DNA from: Hofstenia miamia
Lineage: Eukaryota; Xenacoelomorpha; Acoela; Hofsteniidae
Length of the DNA: 64,000 bases
Direction: 5' to 3'
NCBI GenBank assembly: GCA_900660155.1
Contig: CABFPE010000352.1
Span: forward strand, 190,817-254,816
Shown here: piece by piece, positions 11,600-22,466 of the stretch
Layout of the letters: each line of letters opens with the position of its first letter
How positions within the stretch are numbered: position 1 is the first letter of the stretch
Position numbers and translations under genes: made by a program
Notes under the pieces: generated by a model
Databases searched by the model: none
Told to the model about the DNA's origin: nothing
Seen by the model: only the letters and a program-made list of their open reading frames with translations

Positions 11600-14050
11600 A
11601 TTTCGCATTAAAACACTGAGAAATAATACATCAAAAATTATTAAATGTCGCAAAACAGCAATTTTTTAAAAAATTTCTTCAAAGCCGGCTAATTATAATA
11701 GATTGGTTTCGTCAAATTACCAATTACAAATTACTATTTTTTAAAGAGTTTTGCACTACAGAGTTAATAGGAAATGCAGAAATATTCAAAATACAATTAG
11801 CTAACATAGCACAACATTAATAAAGCAAATTCTTCAAAATTTCAAATAAAGGGGTTGAAGTATTATTTAGTGTTATTTTCTCATGTTTTCCTAACTACAT
11901 AATAGCTTTCATAAAAGTACAACATTTGCCATTGCTGTTGGTATTTTTCCCAACAATGATTTACACAGAAACAATAAACTTTTTCTTAAGAAGAAAAATG
12001 CAATTCTTGTTATCAAAATTTACTTAAAATAATCATAAATGGGGGACAAATAACAGCAAAAACATGAGAAAGAAAATTTGGCTAATTCTTCAGTTGTAAT
12101 CTCAGATGAATGATTGTATGTTACATTTCATTTCATAAAAAACATTTTTATAATGATATTTAATTGCAAATTACTGATAGATAACAATTTTAGTTAAAAA
12201 AACTATAAGTTTTTTGTTAAAAAGTATTTCAAATTCCCAAGGCAAATTCCAAATATTGTAGGATGTATACTGTTGTAATATTGTAGCTATAGAAAAAAAT
12301 AAATTTCTTAACAATTAGATTTCTACAAAGAATTTAGAGATAGTTTTTGCAATTATGTGCTATCCAAACTCATGCTAGGAGTGTTTCAGTACTCAGAAAC
12401 TCAAATGTGAATGAGCTCACAAAAATTCTACAATAATAAAATTAATAGATTTGCAGAATCATCAAACACGACTATATTCATAAGTTGAAAATAATGGCAT
12501 AAACATCCTTCTAATATTTCATATCCAATCAGATTTTTGTCACATATGCACAAATTTTATTCAATATCCAATTTGAGATATTTGTTGTTCACTTTCAGAA
12601 ATGTGACATCCATTTAATGTACTACCTCATTCAATATAAAGTGCAATATATTAGTGGAACCAGAAGTGGTTTGTGGCAGCTGTCACCTCAATATTCCAAT
12701 TATTCTGTTGATGCCACCCCTATTTTTATGCTTACTGATAGACATGAAACACAGCATAAGCCCAAAATTAAAAACAAAACAATGAGTATTAACAAAGTAC
12801 TAGTCTTTGAAAATTTGCAAATGAGGCAATGAAGGAGTTATGAACAAATATATATTTGATGAAGAGAACACTAACAACCATGAACCTAATTGAAGAACTT
12901 CCTATGAATTACTTGAGAGTTAAACATGTTTTTCTTAAAGAAGGTTAGCAATTTTTTCAAATTTCAATGAATGACATTGACACAAATCCCTAAATATTCA
13001 TTAAAATAACTGTAAAACTTGAAATATGAGGCATAATATTAATAAAATTTATCATTATTTTATTACACAATTTTTGAAATTATTATTGAACTGACTTTAT
13101 GCTAACTTTAAGAACAGTTGGTCAAGCTATATTTTTTCCAAAAATTCTGGTTGGTAATTTTTATCAACATATGAAATCTTGAAACCAACATAGGGAACCT
13201 TGAGATTGACATAGCAAATTGTTATGACTACATGAACAAAAATTTAGCTGGAATAAAAAAATATATAATTGTTGGCAACATTAGATATAGCAATTGTTGA
13301 CACTATTAATTTATCCCTTACTTAAGATGTGTTTGCTGCTTGGCAATGAATTGTCATATTTTGCAGTTGAGCTCTCAATAATGACAATTTCTACTGTAAA
13401 CAGATGTGAAGGAAAATTAATTAATAAAACTAATGAAATCAAAAGAATGCATAATTGAGCTTATCAAATGTGCTAATGCTGATGTAAATGCTTGAAAGAT
13501 GATCATATTGGCAGAATTGAGATGAACATCAAAATCAAGACACTTTTGATATTTGATCCTTCATTTCTTTTATAAGTAGTCAATTAAAAGTTTCAATTAA
13601 GATTAGTTAGCTGTGAGCACCATATCAATAACAAATGAATGTGTCATAAACATCAATTTAAAAATTTAGAAATAATATAAAGCAAAAACTGATGGCTTTA
13701 AATATTTTGAATATAATTCTCTAAAATATACAAGCATTATTGTACTTTGTAAAAAATTTTTATACATATTAACTACTAGTATACAAATGGCCTTAACAAA
13801 AATCCAATGTAATTCAGAATGAACATAAAATACAACAAGTTTTTTTTAAGAAGTCATTATTATATCGGTGATTAACATATTGATTATTAATTAATAGTTG
13901 CTGAATATAAAGTTTAATTATCTGAAAGTATTGAAAAAAATATTTCAATTGCTTAGAAAAATTTATGTAATTAGTTGATGTGGTAAATTTTCAATTGAAT
14001 AATGTTTTAATGGTGTTGTTTTCTGATTTTTAGTTCAATTTGAAACATAA
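11600..14050. other. Non-coding, very AT-rich and CpG-poor
   Basis: Many stops occur in all frames and CG dinucleotides are rare. A frame at 12617-12832 (+) looks like decayed repeat-encoded sequence but has no diagnostic motif. Nothing else can be supported. Confidence 0.5.
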
Positions 14051-14440
14051 GGTATATATAATCAACAATCTAATATATTGTTTTGGTTCAATTTTGTACT
14101 TGGTAGTTTTGAATCAAGAAATATTAGTTTATTATTTTCTTCAGTTTTATATGTATAATGAATTTTGCTTAAGTGGTTGTTCATAAATTATTGAAATTCA
14201 TTGAGGTCATTGGTGTTTTTGTAATTGCAAAAGATGTCATCAACATATTGATACATTAATAATGGCTTGAAGTTTGATCTTAGATATTGAAGTTTAGATG
14301 AAATAATGCCCAAAGAGAATGCTGCTATTGTGAAGCCATTTTGGAAAATGCAAATGCATTACATTGAATTGTCCCAAAATGTTTAAAGGGAATTTTTCTA
14401 AAATTTAAAATTTTTAGCTATTACATTATATTTATTAGGA
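14050..14440 (-). pseudogene. Penelope-like reverse transcriptase relic
   Basis: On the minus strand, broken frames give the core of a Penelope-like reverse transcriptase. In order: SLNGKLIYF (matching the FNGKFY segment), FTIAAFSLG (in the place of GSPLGP), FKPLLMYQYVDDIFCNYKN (catalytic YVDD at about 14231-14254), then IHYTYKTEENNKLIFLDSKL (matching the FTFExExNxxLPFLD segment). At least one stop lies after EFQ and frameshifts precede the core. It is a separate, older copy from the element at 18.9-21.9 kb, in which the box reads YVND. A linked GIY-YIG domain downstream was not found. Confidence 0.7.
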
Positions 14441-14639
14441 AAGTAGATAAGCTTACCATTGAGTGAAATTTTTTGACTCAAACCCACACCACACCCCAAG
14501 AAGTATCTACATCTCCACACCACACCACAGAAAGGCAAATGTTCCTCAAAAATCTCCATTTCAAACTTTTATCAAATATGTTAATATGAAGCATTTGTAC
14601 ACAAAAAGAATGCTATGGACATTTGGTACACACTGAGAA

Positions 14640-14700
14640 CTTTATAAATATGTATAAATATATGTAAAAATATATGTATAATATATATGTATAATCAAAG
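14640..14700. repeat. ATATGTATAA-type microsatellite
   Basis: Degenerate tandem copies of ATATGTATAA and ATATATGT occur here. A similar run lies at 16396-16450 on the other side of the tandem-duplicated block. Confidence 0.6.
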
Positions 14701-15399
14701 ATAACAATTTTGGTTGTTTTTATGTTGTCTATAGTTGTTTCATACTTTTGGTTGTTGCAGCAAACCACTAACATCAAATAATAACAAATTTAGTAATAAA
14801 TAATCAGTGAACAAATGCTCAGAAATATAACACACTTTGTTATTCTTATTATTAGATCCTTTTAATATAAAAAAACACTTGCAAAAGATATTTTTTCATG
14901 ATTTAAGAAATAATAATTCAAAATTGTACTTAGTTTTAGATTTTGAAATTTTTTGAATTTGGCAGCAGATTTTTATACTCATTTTTATCATTTATATACA
15001 AGACATTCATTTAAATGTTTAACAAATGTTTATATTGAATATTATTTTGCCCTTTATTATGCCCAATGTTATGTCCTTTATTGGGCTTGTGTTTGTTTAA
15101 GTAGCAATGCTTGAACTGTTTTGCAATATAAAATGTTATTTTGCATATAAAAATAATGCTAAAACAATCATGTGACAATATAAAACAATGTTGTTATAAC
15201 CTTAAAATATTGCTGTTTCATTCATAAAAAACAACCAAAAACCAAACTAATGTGACATTGTTGAAGCAAAGTTGTTTTGACCAATGAAATTGTACCATTT
15301 TGATGTTAAAAATACATTGTTTTTGATACATAAAACTACCACATAACAACATAAAAAAAACATTATTTAGTCCTTAAATTTTTACCTGGGAATATATGC

Positions 15400-15401
<2 letters not shown>

Positions 15402-15440
<39 letters not shown>
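15402..15440. repeat. (TA)n microsatellite
   Basis: A run of about 19 TA dinucleotides, directly next to a small inverted motif (CACTGCTGTGTA near 15452 and TACACAGCAG near 15531). Confidence 0.9.
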
Positions 15441-15443
<3 letters not shown>

Positions 15444-15664
15444 TAGGTATAGTCACTGCTGTGTATGGTTGAAAACGTACACAGAGGTTGAAATAAAAAT
15501 TTTGTTGACAACTTTGTACTTTTCCCATAGTACACAGCAGTTTTTCCATTCAGAAATCCCCAATTTTTGAGTTATGTTGACTTTGACTATACAGTGAAAA
15601 TTGTATTCATGTTGAGCATATGCAAAGTTTGAGGCTTTTAGCCCCAACAGATGATTTTCTGTGG

Positions 15665-16339
15665 GCAATTTTAGGAATTTCCACTGTGAAGTGCTACATG
15701 ATCCACAATTCCAATGGTATTTAGTAGTTTCAATTCCCAGGAAATTAAAATTTCAATACACTTGGTACCAAAATTGGACTGGGACCCTAAAAGAAGAATG
15801 TGGGACCTCAAATTCCAAAAAAATCTTCATAATTTTTTCAAAATTCCATTTCCAAATGAAAGGTATCCCATGGGATCACAGGTAAACATGATGGGATAAG
15901 AATATTTACTGGGATATGTCTTTTTATACATGTGGGACCAATAATTTACATGAAACTTGGTCATGGACCAATAATTTATGGTCTTTCAGACCTTTTGTGC
16001 ATAGCAGTCATTAGCAAAATTTGGAAGTTCTGCTGTGAAGTGCTACATGACCAGCTATTCCCATGGGATTTACTTGTTTCAATACCCAGGAAATTAAAAT
16101 TTTGATGCACTTGGTACCAAAATTGGACTGAGGCCCCAAAAGAAGAACATGGGACCTCAGATTCCAAAAAAATCTTCATGATTTTTTCAAAATTTCGTTT
16201 CCAAATGAAGGGTATCCCATAGGATCACAGGCAAACATGATGGGATAAGAATATTTACTGGGATATGTCTTTTATGCATGTGGGACCAATAATTTATGGT
16301 CCTTTCAGACCTTTTGTGCAGAGTGGTCATCATCAAAAT
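15665..16339 (+). repeat. Tandem duplication, ~349-bp unit, two copies
   Basis: GAAGTGCTACATGA recurs at 15689 and 16038, and the sequence between is repeated: CCAGGAAATTAAAAT, ACTTGGTACCAAAATTGGAC, ATGATGGGATAAGAATATTT and ACCTTTTGTGCA all occur in both copies in order. The second copy is about 30 bp shorter near its end. A third unit may begin near 16335 (CAAAATTTGG) and break off. Overlapping frames exist on both strands but none resembles a protein. The duplication could be internal to an unrecognised element. Confidence 0.85.
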
Positions 16340-16601
16340 TTGGTTATACACAGTGGTTAAATGAAGCCCAGTTTTGTCCACAGTGGTCAGTATAATTATA
16401 TATATGTATAATATATGTATAATATATATGTAAAAGTATATGTATAAATATACATAAAATTTTACAAATTAATCACAATCCTCACAATAGATATGTTCAG
16501 TAACATTATGTCTAAAAAGTTTGTGATTTCATAATAACATCATAATTTCTAGAAGTCAAATTTTTTTCAAATTTATGTAAATATTTGCCTCCAATACAAT
16601 T

Positions 16602-16975
16602 GCAATGAGAAATAAATATATTTTATGAACATGGATTTTAATATAATAACTACATGTCTCACCTAAACTTATGCAGGCATTATTAAGGTTGACTAATAAA
16701 TTACACTTCCTGTTGTTTGTAATGCACTGATTTCTACCAGTTTTGTCTAGCATACTTTGATTACACTTTGCAATAGCAGGCTCATTAACAGGTGTTGTGC
16801 ACATGACACAGTATGAGCTAGCTTGGCATACAGATACAACTGCTTCAGCCACTAGAATATACCAAGGTTATATCCACTCCCACCTGTCTTGCATAGATGT
16901 AATAATATGATCAGCTCTTAGCAATACAAGTGGAAGGTTAGATAATGCTGGTGATTTTAATGTAACTATGGGTTT
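16602..16975 (+). repeat. Dispersed repeat family, copy 3
   Basis: This matches 114-525 (see that entry) in the same orientation, including GTTGTGCACATGACACAGTA and the TTTTGTCTAGCAT block. It sits next to a LINE tail on the other strand (17217-17640). Similarity seems to end near 16975. Confidence 0.7.
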
Positions 16976-17216
16976 TAATAATAAAAGTGTCAACATGAAT
17001 GAATTAGGCAAAATATTCAATGTCTGTTTAATGATGTTTTTTGAAGAGGTAATTCTGCTTTGTTCTGTACCTGGCTTCAGATCTATGAAATTTATAGAAG
17101 ACACATTTTTTAATAATACTATTTTATTTTTAAAATCCTCTGTATATAAAATCACTATACAAATAAAGTGCTAAGCACTTATTATGATTTTAAAATAGTT
17201 TTTTTTGTTTCAATGA

Positions 17217-17640
17217 CTAAGCTTGGTTGTTGGAACTGATTGAATACTTTGTTAATTTAAACAGTTGATCTTTCATTTTTTTCAAATACATTTTTACATT
17301 TCTATTAAAGTCTTTAATTAATTTTTCTTCTTTAAACTGAGGTGGTAATTCATTCCATAAGTCAATACAAAAATTAGTAAATGAGTTATTCATCACATTT
17401 TTCTTAAATTTATGTTTTCTATAAGAATTTGTTCTTAATTGTATTTTAGTTGGTATTTTGTCTCTTGCTTTCAATTTGAAAAATACTTCTAGAGATCTTG
17501 GTTTTTTTTAAATATTCCAATGAAAATAAATAGTCATTTTCTTTAATTGTAGTTTGCTTTTTTCTTTCACAGATGATATTAATAGTTGAATTAAAAATCC
17601 TTTCTAGTTTGATATTCATTCTTTTACCATTATAATAATT
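17217..17640 (-). pseudogene. C-terminal LINE fragment
   Basis: On the minus strand, 17474-17217 encodes the usual C-terminal tail of a non-LTR reverse transcriptase: LRTNSYRKHKFKKN, then NFCIDLWNELPPQFKEEKLI and KMYLKKM, ending in a stop. The family pattern is R-x-x-F-x-x-R then LWNSLP then a FK-containing helix. Just upstream another frame (about 17640-17470) gives MNIKLERIFNST and ENDYLFSLEYLKKTK, the region normally preceding it, so a frameshift separates the two. The remainder of the element is not preserved. Confidence 0.75.
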
Positions 17641-18870
17641 TTAGTAATATCCTCATTGTAATAAATCTCAACCAATGACCTCTTGATCAACTAAATTTCA
17701 AAACTCAAATCAAAATTGTTATATAATTTATGTTAACTGGGACCTGAGAGTTAAGATTTTTTTCTCATTTTTAAAAAAAAGTCGACCACACAAATTTTAA
17801 ATTCATAATATTCTGGGAATATAACTTTGTGAGGACATAAAAATCATATTTTTAAAAATATAATGAATTTGTATGCAACAATGCTTTATTATTGTGAGCA
17901 CATAAAAAGCAAGATATAAATATCTGTATTAAAATGAAAATAAGATATTTGGTTCACACACAATTTTTTGAATCTACATGTAGTCAAGAAATGCATTTAC
18001 TGAAAAAGTGTTAATTTCTGCTAATTTCATTCAATAATTAACAACAATTAATATTTCACTAAATGCATATCTTGATTATGCATAAATTCTAAAAATACTT
18101 TCCACAATGTAGAATGAACATGGTAACCCATTTTCATTTGAATGCAACAAAATAGAGATTGAAATATTCTCCAAATCATCCCAAAACCTGCAAAGCTAGC
18201 CTTCTACAATGCCATGTGTGATGCATATGCAATGCAATGTGACAGTTCAACAACACTATGCATATTGCCTGTAAATAGCCTTAGTGTACATTATAAAACA
18301 ATGTATATACATTTATATTTTACAAAAAAAATGAAAATTTTAAAATAGTCGCAAAAATTCTAAAAATTCTCAAAAATTGGCATTTGCTGAAAAATGGTAT
18401 CCAAATATGGACCATAGTATGACTGTAAAATGAAATCAGCACATGTCTTTTTTGAAAATTTGTTTCTATTAAGAACAGTAAAATTTATTATTGGAATTTC
18501 TTAAACATTATTGAGGCTGGTTACAAAGTTTTTTGGCCACAAATTCCCACAGGAATCATCACAACCCGAAATATGTTGTGGTGTTGGAATTACCACTCCC
18601 ACAGCAAAGCCTGGAAAAATACACCATAGAGCTACTATCTTACAAAATTTCAAAGATTTATGATTGGGAAGCACAGTTCATGCGGAAGATTTTAATGCGC
18701 ACTTAAGGGAATGTATATATGTATATATATATATATACTGTAATATATAACATTTTAAAATTTAGGCCTATTTTGATTAATAGGAATCATTGTCAATATG
18801 ACAATATCAGTAAATAAACATTTTACAATCAACTACACTAAGGGAAACTATAAATTTATCACATGCACTA
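17641..18870. other. Non-coding AT-rich spacer
   Basis: No coding or structured feature was recognised apart from a short (TA)n run at 18713-18737. Confidence 0.5.
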
Positions 18871-18876
18871 TAGATC

Positions 18877-19272
18877 TCAAACTATTGATATCTTGCATTG
18901 TTTATTAAGTAATTTTTCTTTGATTGTAGCTTTAATAAAAATTTTATGATATTTTGATCTTAGTAATATCTTAAAATTTTCTTCCTTGATTTCATGGTGA
19001 TGTAAGTAATTTTCAGAATTTAAATGTCCTCTTATGGGTGTTTTCGTCCTTGTTCCCAGATGGCTCTTAGTTTCTCTGATGTAGAATTTGTTGCAATCAT
19101 CACATTCATATTGGTAAACTAAAGAAGAAACAAATTTCTTAGAGATAAGATCTTTGTTATGGAAAATGTTCTTTGTTGCAAAGGATGTTAATATTGGGAC
19201 AATTCTGGTGAATTTTAATTTTGTGTTCAATATATTCATTTTTTCTTTTAACATTTTAAATATACTGGACAA
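18877..19272 (-). pseudogene. GIY-YIG endonuclease domain of the Penelope-like element
   Basis: A 131-codon frame on the minus strand carries FVSSLVYQYECDDCNKFYIR then ETKSHLGTRTKTPIRGHLNS. This is the standard C-terminal GIY-YIG endonuclease of Penelope-like elements, which nicks target DNA. The usual YIGET reads YIRET, a substitution in the signature. The CDDC pair matches the family's Cys-x-x-Cys. The frame is separated from the reverse transcriptase by a short stretch with frame changes (about 19273-19478) that still encodes recognisable linker sequence (KKHLTNATDKIFETL). Confidence 0.85.
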
Positions 19273-19477
19273 TTATTATTCTTATCATTGTCTGCTTCAT
19301 GAAGTTGTTCTTTGTTACTTTCTTTAAACATCTTGGTTGAATATTTTTAATGAGTTCAATTGCATAGCCATTGTCTGTAAGGGTTTCAAAAATTTTATCT
19401 GTTGCATTCGTTAGATGTTTCTTGTTTGATGATTGAATTTTTGCTCGATTAAATAATTCTGTAATTATGTTTAATTT

Positions 19478-19792
19478 TTATGCCGTAATGCAATTCGAAA
19501 AATATGGAATGTATAATTCTGAGTTTGCTGTTTTTATATGCCAACTTGTTTCATAATGATCATGAAAATTGTGTACTCTAACATTTATAAAGTTAAGTTT
19601 ACTGTTTGTTTCACATCCCATTGTAAATTGAAATTTTGGTAGATTGTTGCTTAGATAATTCAAGAATGTGTTTGCATCATCTTTGTTGTTAAAAATTGCA
19701 AATATATCATTTACATACCGATAGTAGCATTGAGGAGTAGATAAAATTGATGTTTTCATGAAATATTTTTCTATGACATCCATTGTAAATGC
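19478..19792 (-). pseudogene. Penelope-like RT, catalytic C-terminal part
   Basis: The frame continues the split reverse transcriptase: FTMDVIEKYFMKTSILSTP, then CYYRYVNDIFAIFNNKDDA, where the usual YVDD box reads YVND, then FLNYLSNNLPKFQFTMGC and SKLNFINVRV, matching the FTxExExNxxLPFLDV segment. The Asp-to-Asn change removes a metal-binding catalytic residue, so the enzyme is probably dead even without the insertion. A stop at 19478 separates it from the RAKIQSSNKKHL region and the endonuclease domain. Confidence 0.85.
19779..19792. repeat. 14-bp target-site duplication, copy 1
   Basis: TCCATTGTAAATGC occurs here and again at 21331-21344, exactly framing the inserted retroelement. Both copies belong to the Penelope-like ORF (reverse complement GCATTTACAATGGA, encoding A-F-T-M). 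Confidence 0.85.
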
Positions 19793-21330
19793 AGTACTCT
19801 TTATTCTTAAACATTCAAATTCAAATATTACAAAATATTTATGTAATTTACAAAATCAATATTACAATAATTAACAAATCTACAAAAAGGTGAGCGATAG
19901 CTTTTTATTCATTCGCTTTTAATTTTTTTCATATTAGTTAACATCTCACTTAAACAGTGATTAGGATTATTTATAATTTTTAAGAATTCGCGTCTTACTC
20001 TAATTTTAATAACATCACTGATTGTTGATACACTATTCAATATTTTTCAAACTTTGCTCCGTAAATACAGTTGGTGCATATGTTAATTTGCTAACGATTT
20101 ATGTTATATAATCCTCGTTTCGGTGCACACGGCAGCAATGGAGTTTTCCATTGGAATGCTTTCTTTGAGCGCTCTCGAACCACGCAGACACAATATTGTG
20201 CTTCTCAGAAGTGCAAAGCTGATTTCAGTTCTGAGATGCCTGATTACATCTGAGTAGGACTCCTTCCTCTTCTCAGCTACTTTCAGAGCAATTTGCTTAA
20301 TGGTCTTATGAGTTGAGCGGCTGCATCCTCCAGTCGTCGCAAATATCAAGGCAGTGAAGGAGCTATGCTCAACATTGATGATTCGTTCTTCATATTTTGA
20401 CTTTTTGAGCCCCTCGTGATATCCATATGCATCTTTTATCTTTTTTGGGCAACTCTTTGAGAGGGGGTTGAAAACCTTCACATCAAAAAATGTTCTTTCA
20501 AAAGATGTTCCCCAAAGGCCATTTGCTTTGATATCTAGCCGAGCCTCTTCGTCTGTTGAGGTTGTAAGTTTTGAGAATTGTAAATTATCAACAGGTTGAA
20601 GTTTAGGTTCGACTTGAACATCATAGCATACATCTTTCAAGAAATGTGCAAAAGTGTCACGAATTTTATTATGTCGAATAATGGTGTATCCGCCTTTTGC
20701 ACAGTGAAGAGCATGGGTAACTGTGAATTCCCGTCCACAAGGACAAAATTGTGGCATTTTTAGCGGATCCCATCCATATCTAAACGATATGCCATCTAGA
20801 AAATCTCGCTTACTAATATGATAATTGTATTGTTTGAGTGGAAGGGCATTTAACCACATGGAATGATCCTTGTTCTTTGGCAAGCCGGACTGAGTATTGC
20901 TGCTCACTTTCTAATGCATCTAGGACGTCATTTGCTTTTTGCTGTAATGATGCTACTGATACTTTCTGTATGTCAGCTATAATTCTGTGTTGCGCCATGT
21001 CTGCTTGCAGCGGTTCTAATTCGTCTAGTGGTCTTGTTACAGTAATTGAATTTTCATATTCATTCTCATAGTCTGACGGTGATTTGATGTTCAGGCCACC
21101 CATTCTCTTTCACGAGCATTGGAAGAAGGCCTTCCACTGAGGTTTGGTAAAAGTTGCTCGTTTATGAGATTTCTATATCGTTGAGTTTTTCATTGAAACG
21201 TGGTGTTGTTCTTGTAATAAAATTAATTTTACTTTGAACGCCATGAGTAAGGCATGAATATGACGTGTGAGGTGAACTTTTCGAGAATTCGCCTAGCTTC
21301 CTCAGAATATTAAGATAGGTGTTTACTTTT
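19793..21330 (-). mobile_element. 5'-truncated retroelement with restriction-like endonuclease, nested
   Basis: About 1.54 kb inserted in the Penelope-like element. At its 5' side (21330-21160) it starts abruptly inside a reverse-transcriptase C-terminal region (NTYLNILRKLGEF, THGVQSKINFITRT). The endonuclease region follows (21103-20104), then about 300 bp of 3' untranslated sequence ending at 19793. The abrupt 5' start, the variable-length target duplication and the absence of inverted ends fit target-primed reverse transcription by a non-LTR element. There is no poly(A) tail. Confidence 0.8.
20104..21330 (-). pseudogene. RT tail and restriction-like endonuclease of the nested element
   Basis: In order: the RT tail SYSCLTHGVQSKINFITRTT, then LLPNLSGRPSSNA and MGGLNIKSPSDYENEY, then after a frameshift near 20880 a 267-codon frame. 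That frame has the zinc-binding motif CPCGREFTVTHALHC (C-C-H-C), RHNKIRDTFAHF, and the nuclease core EEARLDIKANGLW followed by RTFFDVKVFNP. The spaced Asp residues and DVK fit a PD-(D/E)xK fold. EERIINVEHSSFTALIFATT and ISFALLRSTILCLRGSR follow. I recognise the same block from many cnidarian, arthropod and plant 'uncharacterised' proteins. The frame shifts twice, at about 21150 and 20880, so it is not functional. The clade of this non-LTR element is not resolved. Confidence 0.8.
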
Positions 21331-21344
21331 TCCATTGTAAATGC
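21331..21344. repeat. 14-bp target-site duplication, copy 2
   Basis: Identical to 19779-19792; it marks the 5' side of the minus-strand insertion. Confidence 0.85.
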
Positions 21345-21900
21345 TGATATTGTTGGTCCCAGTGCCGACCCCATGACCATTCCATTAATTTGCCGATAAA
21401 GATCAAAATCAAACAGAAAATGGATGTTAATGCAGCACATGTTTAACAAATGCAATAGCGTTTTATGATCAATTGGTATTTCTTCTTCTGATATTAACTT
21501 GATGATGTGATTAAATGTTTTCTCTAATTGAATGTTTGTAAATAACGATTTTACGTCACGACTTACTAGAAAACGTTTAGCATTATTTGTTTCATATGTC
21601 TCTTTTAGTCTTGTTAAAAAGTCGTTGCTGTTATGCAGATAAACTTTTTTTGAAATATACTTCTTACTTGAGAAAATTATCTAACCATTTAGTTAACTTT
21701 GTGCTTTGGAAAATAATTGTTGATAGTCTTGGTAGAATAGGTGGATTTTAAGGATTCATATTGAAGACCATATAATCTGCATGGTTGAGAACCTGTACTT
21801 TTACGTGATTCGTAAAGTTTTCATAATTTTTTGAAGTGTTTTGTTAAAGTTTTCTTCTTCTCTCATGATTTTGATGGTAAGGTAAGTTGATGTTTTTTTA
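21345..21900 (-). pseudogene. Penelope-like RT, N-terminal part
   Basis: Minus-strand fragments read LVSRDVKSLFTNIQLEKTFN (the family's conserved DVxSLFTNIP motif, with one catalytic Asp), then LISEEEIPIDHKTLLHLLNM, then FLFDFDLYRQINGMVMGSAL followed by GPTISAFTM. These are the fingers and palm segments that precede the YxDD box. The frame breaks at the insertion. Further upstream (21.65-21.9 kb) only short matching pieces remain in shifted frames. Confidence 0.85.
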
Positions 21901-21949
21901 CTAAACTTTGAAGTATCACTAAGTATTTCTTTCATTTCAATAAATAGTT

Positions 21950-22281
21950 ATATATATATATATATATAATCGACTAATCGTTAATATATTTTAACAATTA
22001 AATTTTTATTTAACTCTATGAATTATATTCAGTTCCGTCTAACCCACTCTTTATTTCTGCCGGTTACAATGATACAAAGACACGTTCGTCACGTAAATTT
22101 AATACTGTTGATATACTTGTGTGTTTTCCTTCTTTTAACTGAATTTGTCAAGGAAAGTTAGTGCAGAAGTTTTGATTAAATTAAAAGTTAACTATTAATT
22201 TATCTATAATTTATATTAAAAGTTTATTACTAGAAGTAAAATTATTCGTATCAATCCTTAATATATATATATATATATATA
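21950..22281. other. Spacer with (TA)n runs
   Basis: (TA)n at 21949-21968 and at 22260-22281; the second is the insertion site of the mariner. No genes seen. Confidence 0.6.
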
Positions 22282-22305
22282 CAGGGTAAGCCATAAGTAA
22301 CTTGA
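22282..22305 (+). repeat. Left terminal inverted repeat of the mariner
   Basis: 24 bp identical in reverse complement to 23616-23639; the first mismatch is at position 25 (G against T). Confidence 0.95.
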
Positions 22306-22326
22306 GATTGTAGGTTAGTATAAAAT

Positions 22327-22413
22327 TGACCAATCACAGAATTTGTGACGAAATATTTCATCATTATTATTGACCAATCATAGAATTTGTGACGAAATAT
22401 TTCATCATTATTT
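22327..22413 (+). repeat. 44-bp direct duplication in the mariner 5' leader
   Basis: TGACCAATCACAGAATTTGT and the following bases to TTTCATCATTATT occur twice in tandem (22327-22370 and 22371-22413), with one mismatch (CAC/CAT). They lie between the left inverted repeat and the transposase start, where transposase-binding or promoter sites would sit. Confidence 0.9.
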
Positions 22414-22466
22414 AGGTAAACGGAATTTTATTAATAAGAAGCATTTTCTGTCTAAACGTCTACAAA

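Larger units (their letters stand above)
18877..21950 (-). mobile_element. Penelope-like element, interrupted
   Basis: This is a minus-strand Penelope-like retroelement. Reading downwards it holds the N-terminal part of the reverse transcriptase (about 21900-21345), a foreign insertion (21330-19793), the rest of the reverse transcriptase (19792-19478) and a GIY-YIG endonuclease domain (19272-18877). Removing the insertion and one copy of the 14-bp target duplication restores a continuous frame through the conserved GSALGPTISAFTM segment into DVIEKYFMKTS. No long terminal repeats were delimited. Confidence 0.85.

Noticed and set aside
16868..17155. Minus-strand 95-codon frame
   Set aside because: It overlaps the dispersed repeat at 16602-16975 in antisense and shows no protein similarity.
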